From NCBI GenBank assembly GCA_965204525.1, contig OZ241994.1:5518001-5582000 (forward strand): a stretch of DNA of 64,000 bases. Reading direction: 5' to 3'. Source of the stretch: Bin5 sp965204525. GTDB lineage: Bacteria > Chloroflexota > Anaerolineae > Caldilineales > Caldilineaceae. The position numbers and the translations under genes are program-made. Of this stretch, positions 50,387 to 59,609 are shown one piece after another. How positions within the stretch are numbered: position 1 is the first letter of the stretch; each line of letters starts with the position of its first letter. The notes below the pieces were generated by a model. That model had not been told where the DNA came from, did not search any database, and saw only the letters and a list, made by a program, of their open reading frames with translations.

Positions 50387-51550
50387 ATGGTGACCAGAGA
50401 AGAGTTGGAGCAGAGGGAAGCCAGAGAGCTGGCCGCCTACGCCATGCCCAGTTGCCTCAGCCGCGGGCGGGATTATCCTGCTGTCGAGCATCCCTATCGC
50501 ACGGCCTACCAACGGGACCGCGACCGCATTATCCACACGACGGCATTCCGCCGGCTCCAGTACAAGACCCAGGTCTTTGTTTACAACGAAGGCGATCACT
50601 ACCGTAACCGCCTGACCCACACCATCGAAGTGGCTCAAATAGGCCGCACTCTTGCCCGGACCCTCTCCTGTAACGAAGACCTGACAGAAGCGATCTGCCT
50701 CGCCCATGACTTGGGACATCCTCCCTTCGGCCATACCGGCGAAGCAACACTTGATGACCTCATGCAAGGGCACGGCGGCTACGATCACCAGAAGCAGACC
50801 TATCGCATAATCACCAGGTTGGAGCGGCGTTACCCCGAGCATCCAGGCTTGAATTTGACATACGAGGTGCGTGAAGGGGTGGTGAAGCACGACACCGACT
50901 ATGACATCGTCGACGCCCGGGATTACAATCCCGATGAAATGGGTACGTTGGAATGTCAGGTAAGTAACCTGGCAGACGAAATTGCTTATAACACCAGTGA
51001 TTCAGATGACGGCTTGCGGGCAGGCATCCTGGACCCCAGCGCGTTCCTTGAGCTGGCAATCAGCCGGCGCGTCTTGGACTCACTTGGAGAATCCGCGAAT
51101 TCCATTAACCTTACTCAGCCCTTGGACCGTTACCGATTCATCCGGCGGCTGGTTGGGATCGAAGTCAACGACGCGATCCAGGCCACAACCGCAAATCTGC
51201 GCGCCGCCAGCGTCCAGAGTATTGTCGATCTGCGGGCGCAAACAACCAACGTGGCGGCATATTCGGATGAACTCGCTGAGGAAAACCGGGAACTGAAACG
51301 ATTTCTCTTTGATCGTTTCTACCGGCACTACCGCGTAGCCCGCATGGCGGCCAAGGCAGACAGGACGATTCGAGCCCTCTTTTCTGCATTTGTCGAGGAG
51401 CCGGCCCAGCTGCCTCCTGAAACGCAGGCCGACATTTCTGACTCAGATACAGACCTCTACCGCGTTGTCTGCGATTACATCGCCGGCATGACCGACCGCT
51501 ATGCCATCGCCGAGCACCGCCGTCTGTTTGACCCGGAAGAGGCGGTCTGA
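50387..51550 (+). CDS. Deoxyguanosinetriphosphate triphosphohydrolase-like protein (HD domain)
   Basis: 387 aa. HD-domain dNTP triphosphohydrolase, cutting dNTP to nucleoside plus triphosphate. Signature RDRDRIIHTTAFRRLQYKTQVF, first His in RLTHTIEVAQI, HD pair His106-Asp107 in AHDLGHPPFGH, and the later SNLADEIAYNTSD Asp, all metal ligands. The C-terminal half is helical. Typical length for the Dgt-like family (not E. coli Dgt, which is longer). Start ATG at 50387; SD weak. Ends 31 nt from the convergent gene at 51582. Confidence 0.93.
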   Translation: MVTREELEQREARELAAYAMPSCLSRGRDYPAVEHPYRTAYQRDRDRIIHTTAFRRLQYKTQVFVYNEGDHYRNRLTHTIEVAQIGRTLARTLSCNEDLTEAICLAHDLGHPPFGHTGEATLDDLMQGHGGYDHQKQTYRIITRLERRYPEHPGLNLTYEVREGVVKHDTDYDIVDARDYNPDEMGTLECQVSNLADEIAYNTSDSDDGLRAGILDPSAFLELAISRRVLDSLGESANSINLTQPLDRYRFIRRLVGIEVNDAIQATTANLRAASVQSIVDLRAQTTNVAAYSDELAEENRELKRFLFDRFYRHYRVARMAAKADRTIRALFSAFVEEPAQLPPETQADISDSDTDLYRVVCDYIAGMTDRYAIAEHRRLFDPEEAV

Positions 51551-51581
51551 ACGCCAAGCATCTCGTCGCCTTCTCTACCGA

Positions 51582-53222
51582 TCACGACTGAACATAGATA
51601 GCCAGGCTTGCGCTGACCGAACGGAACGGCATCGGTGCCTGCTCGCCATCCAGAAATGTCGCGCTCCTGATCGTGCATTCAAGGACAATGTGGTCGGACC
51701 GAAGTGTGCAAGTCAGGCCGGGGCGGACCACAAGCGGGGGCGACGAATCCGAGCCGCTGCCGTCAGCGAAGTCATCCAGACTCGACACGTCGAAGCCAGG
51801 CGAGACAAGGGGCTGGCTGACGCTTCGAACGGCCGAGCGGTCATATAACCAGATGTCGAGCAGTCGAACCTGGTCCGAAGTCGCGGCAGCGCGGTCCACC
51901 GATTCATTGATACCCATCCCGCAGGCGCCTAGCAATTCGCCATCCGCTGCGTTGATGGTAAAGCTCTCATCGTAGGATTGGATACCGAAAGCGTAATTCG
52001 CCTCAAACTGGCCAACCTGCTGTCTTGATGTATGGGTAGCCGGCCTCGTTTCTCCCTGAGCAGGGACGGTCTCGACAGATTCAGGTTCGAGTATCCGGAA
52101 CGGGGAAGATTCCATCCTCTGTTCCTCCCGTTCAGCCGGTGCTTCGCGGCTGGCAAAACTCCCTGCAGGTACACCTGAGTCCACACCTGCATCCGTCCCC
52201 GCTTCCAGTCTGTCCAGGCCCTCGCGGAATGTCGCCTCGGGTGGAGCCGTCTGCCAACCGTCATCCCAGTGTTCCTGGGCCTCGCTGTCTCGGCTCTCGC
52301 CGAACTCTTCGTCTTCGGCTACAGCTGGTACAACGCCGGATTGAAACACGTCTCCCCGTCTTTCAGTGTCCCCGTCTGCAGCCGGCACCTGCTGGGTCAG
52401 CTCCTCTCTTTCCCAGTCAACGGGCGGCTCGCCATCCTGCCCATCGTCGCCCCCTTGAATCGCCGCCTCGGGAGCGCCATACGAGACAGGACTGCCCGGC
52501 CCGCGTTCTGTTTCGACCGGTCGCTCTTGCGGCGCGATTGAAGCGCCAGCTTCATGATCTGTCCAGGGCTCGGAGGACAGATCGTCATCTCGTTGGATCC
52601 AGGGACCTTCTGCTTCAGCCCTCTGAGTTTCCTGTCTGGAAGTCTCGCTGTCCGGTATCTGGGATTCGGGAGACCGTTCACCTGTTCGCCGCTCGGCGAC
52701 AGACTGTTCCCTGAAAACGGGCTCTTCGGTACTTGCCGGACTCTCGGATTCGGTCTCCCTTCGCAGCCAGTTCAAGGTGGGTTGACGGGGCCTGACTGGT
52801 CTACCCGCGAGAGGGGGAGATTTGGCACGCCGGTCACGCGCGGCCGCGGTTTGATTGGAGCGGCTTCTGCTGAACGGCAGCGGAAATGGCGATTCCTTTG
52901 GATCCTTGTCTTGAGATTGACGCAGAAGCTGGTAGCCGATGACGACACCTCCGACAAGCAGAAGCGCGGCCGCTACGTACAGAAGTCCTTGATTCACCCA
53001 GTCCATCAAGGCCGAATAATTGGATTCGGAGTTCCTGTTTTCTTCTGCCGGACTCTCCACTGACTGAGCCGGCGCCGACGCGGCAGGCGCCGTTGCCGGC
53101 GCCGTCGCGGGCGCATCGATCCACTGTACGGGCCACACCCACCAACCGATAAACAGGCCGAGCGTCAACCCAACCAACCCGGCCATCAGCATGTGGATGA
53201 ATGACCTGTTACGGTCGATCAT
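51582..53222 (-). CDS. Membrane-anchored low-complexity protein with a C-terminal domain of unknown function (546 aa)
   Basis: Two N-terminal transmembrane segments (residues 11-30 and 78-98) enclose a short Ala/Pro/Thr-rich loop. Then about 290 residues of disordered, Glu/Asp/Ser/Pro-rich sequence, and finally a globular domain at about 405-546 (YAFGIQSYDESFTINAADGELLGACGMGINES, LLDIWLYDRSAV). The N-terminal part suggests a membrane tether carrying a flexible arm and a conserved head. I have an unsupported memory of this head in other Chloroflexota proteins; no function is known to me. Start ATG 53222, weak SD. 37 nt after manC on the same strand. Confidence 0.72.
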   Translation of the reverse strand: MIDRNRSFIHMLMAGLVGLTLGLFIGWWVWPVQWIDAPATAPATAPAASAPAQSVESPAEENRNSESNYSALMDWVNQGLLYVAAALLLVGGVVIGYQLLRQSQDKDPKESPFPLPFSRSRSNQTAAARDRRAKSPPLAGRPVRPRQPTLNWLRRETESESPASTEEPVFREQSVAERRTGERSPESQIPDSETSRQETQRAEAEGPWIQRDDDLSSEPWTDHEAGASIAPQERPVETERGPGSPVSYGAPEAAIQGGDDGQDGEPPVDWEREELTQQVPAADGDTERRGDVFQSGVVPAVAEDEEFGESRDSEAQEHWDDGWQTAPPEATFREGLDRLEAGTDAGVDSGVPAGSFASREAPAEREEQRMESSPFRILEPESVETVPAQGETRPATHTSRQQVGQFEANYAFGIQSYDESFTINAADGELLGACGMGINESVDRAAATSDQVRLLDIWLYDRSAVRSVSQPLVSPGFDVSSLDDFADGSGSDSSPPLVVRPGLTCTLRSDHIVLECTIRSATFLDGEQAPMPFRSVSASLAIYVQS

Positions 53223-53259
53223 TTTTCTGACTGCAACTTTCGCCGCGACCGAAGGTCCG

Positions 53260-54336
53260 TTAGAGGAGTTCGCCGCGATCAGCGGCCTGCAACTCGGCGA
53301 CGACCTGCTTCACCTGTTGAATACTTTCCTTTTTGCCGATCAACAATGCGTCCCCGGCATCAATCACGATTAAGTCGTCGACATCGATCAGCGCCACCAG
53401 CCGCTTTTGGGCTGCGACAATGTTGCCTCTGCTATTCAACGGTAGAATCTCCCCTTCCACAGGGTAATTCCCGGCCTCGTCCTCGGCAACGACTGCTTCA
53501 AGCGCATCCCAACTCCCCAGGTCATTCCATCCTACCTGCATCGGCACGACTGCCACCTCTTCTGCGCCCTCCATGAGCCCATAGTCTATCGATACATCGG
53601 GCATGGTCGGCCAGATCTCAGCCAGTACGATTTCCTGTTCGTTTGTGCCAAGTGCAGCGGCGATGGAGTTCATCGCATTAAATAGGTCGGGCATCTGCCT
53701 TTCGTATTCAGCCAGCAGCCGCCCGACTCGGCTGACGAATATACCGCCGTTCCAATAATATCCGCCATCCGCCAGGAAGCGCTCGGCAGTAGCCTGGTCG
53801 GGCTTCTCCAGGAAGCGGCTTACCGCAAAGGTCGGAAGATCCCCTGCCAGCGGCAGAAGCCCGTCCTCTCGCTGAATGTAACCATAACCGGTGTGGGCCT
53901 TTGTCGGCTCAATTCCCAACACGGAAAGATAGCCCTCGCGAGCGCTTCGCTCCGCCTGCCGTAACGCTCTCTGAAAGCCGTCACAATCCTGAATGAGGTG
54001 GTCTGCCGGCAATATCGCAACCACTTCATCCGGATCGCGCCGCTTCAGATGCGCACAAGCGAGCGCAATCGCCGGGGCCGTATTGCGGCCTTCCGGCTCC
54101 ACCAGCACATTCGAATCGGGCAGACCGTCCAACTGCAAGGCACAGAGATCGGCATAGCGTCTGCCCGTAATTACATAAGTGTCCTCCGGGCTGACCAGTC
54201 CCTCGAGTCGGGCGACGGTTGACTGTATCATCGTGCGCCCGCTGCCGGTGACGTCGGTGAACTGTTTAGGAGTGCTTTGCCGGCTGCGGGGCCACAGGCG
54301 AGTACCTACACCGCCGGCCAGAATTACAGCGTACAT
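53260..54336 (-). CDS. manC: Mannose-1-phosphate guanylyltransferase
   Basis: 358 aa. Makes GDP-mannose from GTP and mannose-1-phosphate. Nucleotide-binding signature LAGGVGTRLWPRSR with PKQF; sugar-phosphate features VEPEGRNTAPAIA, FLEKP, WNGGIF and NDLGSWDAL. It lacks the C-terminal cupin isomerase of bifunctional ManC, so it is the single-function form. Start ATG 54336. It starts 12 nt after dprA's stop and is followed by the membrane low-complexity gene. The product could feed the mannosyl-type glycosyltransferase at 38295. Confidence 0.92.
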   Translation of the reverse strand: MYAVILAGGVGTRLWPRSRQSTPKQFTDVTGSGRTMIQSTVARLEGLVSPEDTYVITGRRYADLCALQLDGLPDSNVLVEPEGRNTAPAIALACAHLKRRDPDEVVAILPADHLIQDCDGFQRALRQAERSAREGYLSVLGIEPTKAHTGYGYIQREDGLLPLAGDLPTFAVSRFLEKPDQATAERFLADGGYYWNGGIFVSRVGRLLAEYERQMPDLFNAMNSIAAALGTNEQEIVLAEIWPTMPDVSIDYGLMEGAEEVAVVPMQVGWNDLGSWDALEAVVAEDEAGNYPVEGEILPLNSRGNIVAAQKRLVALIDVDDLIVIDAGDALLIGKKESIQQVKQVVAELQAADRGELL

Positions 54337-54348
54337 TTGGTGACAATA

Positions 54349-55431
54349 TCAGTTGACGCGTACATACTGCATCACCCCCACCTGGCGTACAAGGCCCTTG
54401 AGCTCCATCATCGCCAGCAGACTGCTGACCTCCGAGGTCTCCATGGGGGCCGCCCGCACAATTTCGTTCATGTGCTGCGGCTCGGTCGAAATATGTCGGA
54501 GAATCATCTCCTCTGCCGGCGATGCCGGGACCGTGACGCGGGCCTCCTGCTGCGCGACTGCGTTCGCAAGCTGGAGACGTTCCAGCAGATCGCTGGTAGA
54601 GGTAACGGGAATTGCGCCGTCCTGAATCAGCCGGTTACAACCGGCGCTGCCTGGACTGAGAATCGAACCCGGTACGGCAAAGACATCACGAGACTGTTCA
54701 GCGGCAAAACTGGCAGTAATCAACGCGCCGCTGCGCCTACCGGCTTCGACAACGATCACTGCCAGGCTCAACCCGCTGATGATGCGGTTGCGGGGCGGAA
54801 AGTTGCTGGCTTCCGGCCTTGTTCCCATCGGGTACTCGCTGACCAGCGCGCCCTGTTCGATGATCTGTAGCGCCAGCCTTTGGTTTCTCGCCGGGTAAAT
54901 CTGGTCGACACCGCTCCCCAATACGGCGATCGTTCGGCCGCCGACATCGAGGGCGGCCTGATGTGCGATCGTGTCTATACCCAGTGCCAGCCCGCTAACC
55001 ACGGTTACGCCGTGTCGACCCAATTCGGCGCCCAGTTCACGGGCCACTTCCTGCCCATAGGAGGACGCTCGCCGCGTGCCGACAATGGCCACTGCCAGTT
55101 CGTCCCGCTCCTCAAGCTGGCCCCTCACGTACAAGACCGGCGGGGGTTGTGGAATCTTGCGCAGGTTGGCCGGATAGCCGTTATAGTCCCAGCAAAAGAC
55201 GCCACATCCGCGGCGTAAAACCCTGTCCAATTCTGCTTTGGGGTCCAGATTCTGCCGGGCATTCAACAGGTTTTCGATACTGCGTCGGTCGAGTCCTGCC
55301 TCTTGCAGCGTCTGAATGGGCGCGTTCCAGGCCGCGGCGATGCCTCCGCATCTTTCCAGCAGCGCGGTCAGCCGCGTAGGTCCAATGCCGGGCACACGGT
55401 TGAAGGCTATCCAAAAAGCTCGCTCGTCCAT
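54349..55431 (-). CDS. dprA: DNA processing protein DprA (Smf)
   Basis: 360 aa. Loads RecA on incoming single-stranded DNA during natural transformation. N-terminal helix-hairpin-helix region (FNRVPGIGPTRLTALL), Rossmann-like core with VGTRRASSYGQEVA, SGLALGIDTIAH, AVLGSGVDQIYP and RNRIISGLS, and a C-terminal winged-helix domain (about 300-360; ILRHISTEPQHMNEI, LLAMMELKGLVRQ). Start ATG 55431; the frame runs two codons further to a GTG. Downstream of rimM (44 nt) and 12 nt upstream of manC. No com genes are nearby, so whether the organism is competent is unknown. Confidence 0.95.
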   Translation of the reverse strand: MDERAFWIAFNRVPGIGPTRLTALLERCGGIAAAWNAPIQTLQEAGLDRRSIENLLNARQNLDPKAELDRVLRRGCGVFCWDYNGYPANLRKIPQPPPVLYVRGQLEERDELAVAIVGTRRASSYGQEVARELGAELGRHGVTVVSGLALGIDTIAHQAALDVGGRTIAVLGSGVDQIYPARNQRLALQIIEQGALVSEYPMGTRPEASNFPPRNRIISGLSLAVIVVEAGRRSGALITASFAAEQSRDVFAVPGSILSPGSAGCNRLIQDGAIPVTSTSDLLERLQLANAVAQQEARVTVPASPAEEMILRHISTEPQHMNEIVRAAPMETSEVSSLLAMMELKGLVRQVGVMQYVRVN

Positions 55432-55475
55432 AATCACGGGAAAGAGTTCAAATGCCAGCGGCTGCGGGCTCCGCG

Positions 55476-56093
55476 TTACTCTCCACTTTCTTCGAGTAAC
55501 CCTGGCTGCAGGCGAACGGTCAATGTTCCGGCCTTAATGTCCACAGAACGCACGACCTCTTCCAGAGCAGGGATCAGCAGGTCCCGATCACGGTTGACCC
55601 CCGGCGCCGGTCGGACTATGTAGACTTCGTTAGCCCCGGTAAACAGTACATCGACTACTTCGCCCAACTGGCCATTGGATTCTGTTTGCACTGTCAAGCC
55701 GACGATGTCGTGGACCCAAAAGGCGTCCTCTTCCAACTCCATTGCAGCCTCTTCCGGAATGTACAACCATTCATTGTGGAGGTCTTCGGCTCCGAATCTA
55801 TCCGAAATCTCCGAGAATTGAACTAAGAAAATGCCTTTGTGAGGCCGCGACGATTTGATTTCGGCCAGCAGCAACTCCTTCCCAACCAGGAGTTGCTGGC
55901 CCGGATCGAAGCGGGAGTCAAAGTCGGTATGCGACTCAATCTTCACCTCTCCCCGCAAACCGTGCGCGCCGAGGATTCGACCGACGGCTAGGTGCCCGTC
56001 AGGGACCGAGGTTGAGCGCTGGCGAAAGCGGCTCGCACGTGAACGGCGGCCCCTACCAGGCCGGCCGCGCTTTGGCTTCGATCGATCTCTCAT
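55476..56093 (-). CDS. rimM: 16S rRNA maturation protein RimM
   Basis: 205 aa. Binds ribosomal protein S19 and helps 30S assembly. N-terminal RimM domain after a basic, Arg/Ser-rich extension (residues about 33-110: VGRILGAHGLRGEVKI, SRPHKGIFLVQF), PRC barrel C-terminal (about 125-195: DIVGLTVQTESNGQLGEVVDV, NEVYIVRP, LLIPALEEVV). The start is uncertain: ATG 56093 is chosen, but no SD is visible and the frame is open to a TTG at 56177. Sits in the conserved order ffh, rpsP, khpA, rimM; trmD and rplS, often next, are replaced here by dprA. Confidence 0.9.
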   Translation of the reverse strand: MRDRSKPKRGRPGRGRRSRASRFRQRSTSVPDGHLAVGRILGAHGLRGEVKIESHTDFDSRFDPGQQLLVGKELLLAEIKSSRPHKGIFLVQFSEISDRFGAEDLHNEWLYIPEEAAMELEEDAFWVHDIVGLTVQTESNGQLGEVVDVLFTGANEVYIVRPAPGVNRDRDLLIPALEEVVRSVDIKAGTLTVRLQPGLLEESGE

Positions 56094-56333
56094 TCTGACA
56101 GTTCCAGTGCCCGCAGATTCATTCTCGGCATCGGGTGACCGGTCTGTGCAAATTACGTCCTCGGAAATACTGCGCAATCCGGTCGATCAAGTGACTGCCC
56201 GTCCGCTTTACAGTATGATCCAAGGTCCGCCTCTCCCTGGGGCGCCAGGGACCAGGTGGGCCAGTTTGCGGTCGCGGAAACGGGCAGTTGCAAGGAGTCT
56301 GCCTGCAGCGGAGGAGCTGAACTATTGGGGCGG

Positions 56334-56561
56334 CTACATGATTTTCAGTATCACATCACGTGACTGGCGAATCGACGCGACCTTCAGCACGGACCGCATA
56401 GCGTTGGCCACTCTCCCGTTCTTGCCGATCACTCTTCCGGCATCCTCCGGAGCAACCTGCAGGCGCAGAACCACCCTTTCCCGGTAAACGCGTTCGGAAA
56501 CGTGCACCTCATCGGGAGATTCCACGAGAGCTCTTGCCATGAATTCGACCAGTTCTTTCAT
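56334..56561 (-). CDS. khpA: KH-domain RNA-binding protein KhpA
   Basis: 75 aa, a single KH domain with the GxxG loop GKNG in DAGRVIGKNGRVANAMRSVL. Homologues in Firmicutes form a dimer with KhpB and bind many RNAs; here the partner is not in the window. Start ATG 56561, 15 nt after rpsP, an arrangement conserved in many bacteria. Downstream rimM. Confidence 0.93.
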   Translation of the reverse strand: MKELVEFMARALVESPDEVHVSERVYRERVVLRLQVAPEDAGRVIGKNGRVANAMRSVLKVASIRQSRDVILKIM

Positions 56562-56576
56562 CGGATGCTCTCTCTA

Positions 56577-56888
56577 TCAGGCAGCTTCCGGCTCTGCCGG
56601 CGCCGCCTCGCCTGAGTCGGGTTCAACCTCTTTCAGTTTGCCATGTTCATCAGTGATTCCGGTCTTTTTCAACAACCGGGCCACGGCCTCACTGGGCTGG
56701 GCGCCGACACGCAACCAGTGACCGGCGCGTTCGCTCTTGACGTTGATAGTGGGCGGATCTGTCATTGGGTCGTACGTGCCGATGTTTTCGATAAACCGGC
56801 CGTCGCGCGGGCTGCGCTGGTCGGCCACGACAATGCGGTAAAATGGTTTCTTTTTGGCGCCCATGCGGCGCAAACGGATGCGGACCAC
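56577..56888 (-). CDS. rpsP: 30S ribosomal protein bS16
   Basis: 103 aa, typical for bS16 plus a short tail. Signature MVRIRLRRMGAKKKPFYRIVVADQ, then PRDGRFIENIGTYDPM. The C-terminal Pro/Ala/Glu tail is variable in the family. Start GTG 56888 with AAGGAG 9 nt upstream. Between ffh (upstream, 106 nt) and khpA (15 nt). Expected to be strongly expressed with khpA and rimM. Confidence 0.96.
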   Translation of the reverse strand: MVRIRLRRMGAKKKPFYRIVVADQRSPRDGRFIENIGTYDPMTDPPTINVKSERAGHWLRVGAQPSEAVARLLKKTGITDEHGKLKEVEPDSGEAAPAEPEAA

Positions 56889-56994
56889 TGATTACGACTC
56901 CTTGGTTACTGGCTCTCGACCATCCTAATATAACAGTTCGCCGGTTACGAGCCCGGCCAGACTTTTCGCTACAGCTTCCCTACAAGTGATTCCT

Positions 56995-58383
56995 TCAAGA
57001 GAGGCGTCCCTGACGCAACGACGCCAGAATTCCCTCGGAATCAGGTTCGCGGTGACGCCGCCGCCGCCTCTTCTTCGTTCCACGCTGATCGCCGAGCATG
57101 CCCGCCTGCTTCATCATCTTCTGCATGTCGCGGAAACGTTTGATGAGCTGATTGACGTCCTCAACGGTTGTGCCGCTCCCCCTTGCGATCCGCCGGCGCC
57201 GGCTCGCATTGAGCACGGTGGGCAGGCGTCTTTCCTGCGTCGTCATGCTATTTATGATGGCTTCGATCTGCTTTAGATCGGAATTGAGGTCTTGGCCGTC
57301 GAGCTGCTTGGCCATCTGCCCCATGCCCGGAACCATCTTCAAGATGTCCTGGATTGAGCCCAGTCGCTGAAGCTTCTGCAGCTGATCGCGGAAATCTTCA
57401 AAATCGAACTGACCCCCGGCCAACCTCTCTTCCATCGCCAAGGCATCCTCTTCACTGATGCCGTCCGAGGCCTTCTCGATTAGCGTGAGCACGTCGCCCA
57501 TGCCGAGGATTCGCCCTGCCAGCCGGTCCGAATGGAACGGTTCGAGCCCGTCCATCTTTTCGCTTGTGCCAAGAAACTTGATGGGAACGCCCGTTACCTG
57601 GCGGATGCTGAGCGCCGCCCCGCCCCTGGCATCCCCATCAATCTTTGTCATAACCAGCCCCGTCACCGGCACCCGCTCGTGGAAGCCCTGAGCAACGGAC
57701 ACAGCCTCCTGCCCCGTCATGGCGTCGACCACCAGCAGTACATCCGCAGGTCGCGCCACGAGGCGAATCTGCTCTAATTCCTGCATCATCGCCTCGTCAA
57801 TCTGCAATCGGCCGGCCGTGTCCAGAATCAGGACAGTATAGGCTTTCTCCCGGGCAATTCGCATCGCATTCTTGACGATACTGCTGGGCGCGACCTCAGT
57901 TCCTTCGTTGTGGACCGGAATATCGATCTGCCGGCCCAAAGTCTCCAACTGCGCGATCGCCGCCGGCCGGTAAATGTCAGCTGCGACCAGCAAAGGGCGC
58001 TGCCCCTGCTTGCGAAGACGCAGCGCAAGTTTGGCGGCCATCGTCGTCTTGCCCGCACCCTGCAAACCAACCAGCATGAGAACGAGAGGAGGCGGCCCGG
58101 ACAGATTCAGCGGCGCCGGATCACCCAGAAGCTTGACCAACTCCTCGTTGACGATCTTGACGACCTGTTGAGCCGGCGTGAGGCTTTCCATCACCTCCAA
58201 ACCGATTGCCCGCTCCTTAATCCGCCCGACGAACTCTCTGACGACCTTATAGTTGACATCGGCCTCAAGAAGAGCCAGCCGTACTTCACGCAGTGCCGCG
58301 TTCACATCGCGCTCTGAGAGCCTGCCGCGAGTGGCCAGATTCTCAAAAACGCCTTGCAGCTTGTCAGACAAACTTTCAAACAC
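56995..58383 (-). CDS. ffh: Signal recognition particle protein Ffh
   Basis: 462 aa GTPase that binds signal sequences and the 4.5S RNA. N domain (1-85), G domain with GLQGAGKTTMAAKLA, DTAGRLQ and TKIDGDARGG, and the methionine-rich M domain (about 320-445: MVPGMGQMAKQL, RRRRIARGSGTTVEDVNQLIKRFRDMQKMM). Start: GTG 58383 matches the family opening (MFESLSDKLQGVF) with GGGAAAG upstream; the frame runs nine codons further to a TTG at 58410. Promoter at 58440-58469. First gene of the ffh-rpsP-khpA-rimM run. Confidence 0.96.
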   Translation of the reverse strand: MFESLSDKLQGVFENLATRGRLSERDVNAALREVRLALLEADVNYKVVREFVGRIKERAIGLEVMESLTPAQQVVKIVNEELVKLLGDPAPLNLSGPPPLVLMLVGLQGAGKTTMAAKLALRLRKQGQRPLLVAADIYRPAAIAQLETLGRQIDIPVHNEGTEVAPSSIVKNAMRIAREKAYTVLILDTAGRLQIDEAMMQELEQIRLVARPADVLLVVDAMTGQEAVSVAQGFHERVPVTGLVMTKIDGDARGGAALSIRQVTGVPIKFLGTSEKMDGLEPFHSDRLAGRILGMGDVLTLIEKASDGISEEDALAMEERLAGGQFDFEDFRDQLQKLQRLGSIQDILKMVPGMGQMAKQLDGQDLNSDLKQIEAIINSMTTQERRLPTVLNASRRRRIARGSGTTVEDVNQLIKRFRDMQKMMKQAGMLGDQRGTKKRRRRRHREPDSEGILASLRQGRLS

Positions 58384-58439
58384 GTAGTCTTTCCCGTTTG
58401 CTTCTCTCAATCGGCGATCTGCGGAGACACCGAAACCCT

Positions 58440-58469
58440 ATTTTAGCCTAGAACGGGTGTGCCAGCCAA
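58440..58469 (-). promoter_or_regulatory. Candidate promoter of ffh
   Basis: Minus strand TTGGCT (58469-58464), 18-nt spacer, TAAAAT (58445-58440). Start predicted near 58433, 50 nt before the GTG at 58383. Confidence 0.45.
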
Positions 58470-58635
58470 ATGTCAGGTAACACAGGACAGCAAAGGTCGC
58501 GCCTCGCGCAACCATTCCCCAAAGTCTATACTGAATTGGGCATTTCCGCCAATAGGGAGACTTGCCGGGAAAACAGGCAAAACGGAGCGGGGCGTCTTCA
58601 GAACGCGCACACTGCGGAGGCAGGATTCGCCTGAC

Positions 58636-59244
58636 TCATTTCCCTGTGTGCTCTTTGCGTAGGGATGTCGACGTACGCACGTAGACTTCATGGATGCGCT
58701 GGACCGCAGTAATGTTCGTCATCACCGCCAGCACCCACAGGACAGGCAGCACAAGTCCCAGAATTAGCCCGGCAATGAGCAGGACGAGACGCTCCGGTCT
58801 CTGTAGAATTCCTGCCTTACATTCGACATCAAGCCCTTCAGCCCTGGCCCGGGTGTAGCTGACCGCCCAGGAGCCGACCAATGTCAGGAAGATCAGGAGG
58901 AGGTGGGTCTGAGCGTTACTCTGATTGGCGAAAAATATTGCCAGTCCCAGGAATGTGATGCTCTCGGAGTAACGGTCCAATGTGCTGTCCAGAAAGGCGC
59001 CGAACTTGCTCTCCGATTGGCTCAGGCGTGCCAAGGCGCCGTCAACCATATCGAACATCGCTGCCACCCACAGCACACCCCCGCCGATACGCAGACTACC
59101 CGTGGCCAACATGGCTGCCGCGCCGATTGTCAACGCAAAGCCGGCTAAAGAGACCATGTTCGGAGTCACGCCGATGCCATGCAGCCAGCGAACGATTGCG
59201 CCCACCGCAGAAGAAAGCATTGGCCGAACGTGCTTCGCCAACAT
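58636..59244 (-). CDS. CDP-alcohol phosphatidyltransferase family protein
   Basis: 202 aa integral membrane enzyme. Complete family motif D-G-x2-A-R-x8-G-x3-D-x3-D: Asp68-Gly69, Ala72-Arg73, Gly82, Asp86, Asp90 (DGALARL and FGAFLDSTLD). About six transmembrane helices. Transfers a phosphatidyl group from CDP-diacylglycerol to an alcohol (glycerol-3-phosphate, inositol phosphate or a sugar alcohol). The length and the RARAEGL segment fit the PgsA/inositol-phosphate-type branch; which one cannot be settled from sequence. Start ATG 59244, weak SD, with a good promoter at 59304-59332. Confidence 0.9.
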   Translation of the reverse strand: MLAKHVRPMLSSAVGAIVRWLHGIGVTPNMVSLAGFALTIGAAAMLATGSLRIGGGVLWVAAMFDMVDGALARLSQSESKFGAFLDSTLDRYSESITFLGLAIFFANQSNAQTHLLLIFLTLVGSWAVSYTRARAEGLDVECKAGILQRPERLVLLIAGLILGLVLPVLWVLAVMTNITAVQRIHEVYVRTSTSLRKEHTGK

Positions 59245-59609
59245 CGATCAACTTCTTTCAGTATCTCTTAGGTAGGTGGAATAGGTTTGGACAGGTCGGG
59301 AGCAGTATACAACCGCCGCGGCACGATTGCAAGAAGCCCGCGAAAGGCAGGCGGGGCGGACTTGGGCTCCCTACTCGTTAGGCTCCTGACATGACCGCTG
59401 CAAAAGAGTGAGTCGCTCACCGCCTTCAGGAGGTGGTCTGATCAGGGCTCGCTGCGGCGAGGGGGAAGTTAAGAATTTTGACTAGGCGTCTTCAAACACA
59501 GCGCTAATGGAGCGGGAGGTCTGCTATCTGATGGCGCCCAAGACTGAAAGGAGTTTTCTAAGCCTCTTGCGCTCGCCCTTGCTCGCAAATTTCCAGGAAT
59601 CCTTGGATT
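59245..59609. other. Intergenic region between the CDP-alcohol enzyme and metallophosphoesterase
   Basis: About 365 bases. Holds the minus-strand promoter at 59304-59332. I see no other gene; minus-strand frames here are short or antisense to the phosphoesterase end. No terminator is obvious for the upstream metallophosphoesterase gene. Confidence 0.5.
59304..59332 (-). promoter_or_regulatory. Sigma70-type promoter of the CDP-alcohol enzyme gene
   Basis: Minus strand TTGCAA (59332-59327), 17-nt spacer, TATACT (59309-59304). Predicted start near 59297, giving a leader of about 53 nt. Confidence 0.6.

Noticed and set aside
56889..58635. SRP (4.5S) RNA gene near ffh
   Set aside because: No GGAAGGAAGCAG-type loop or its complement was seen around ffh or elsewhere in the window.
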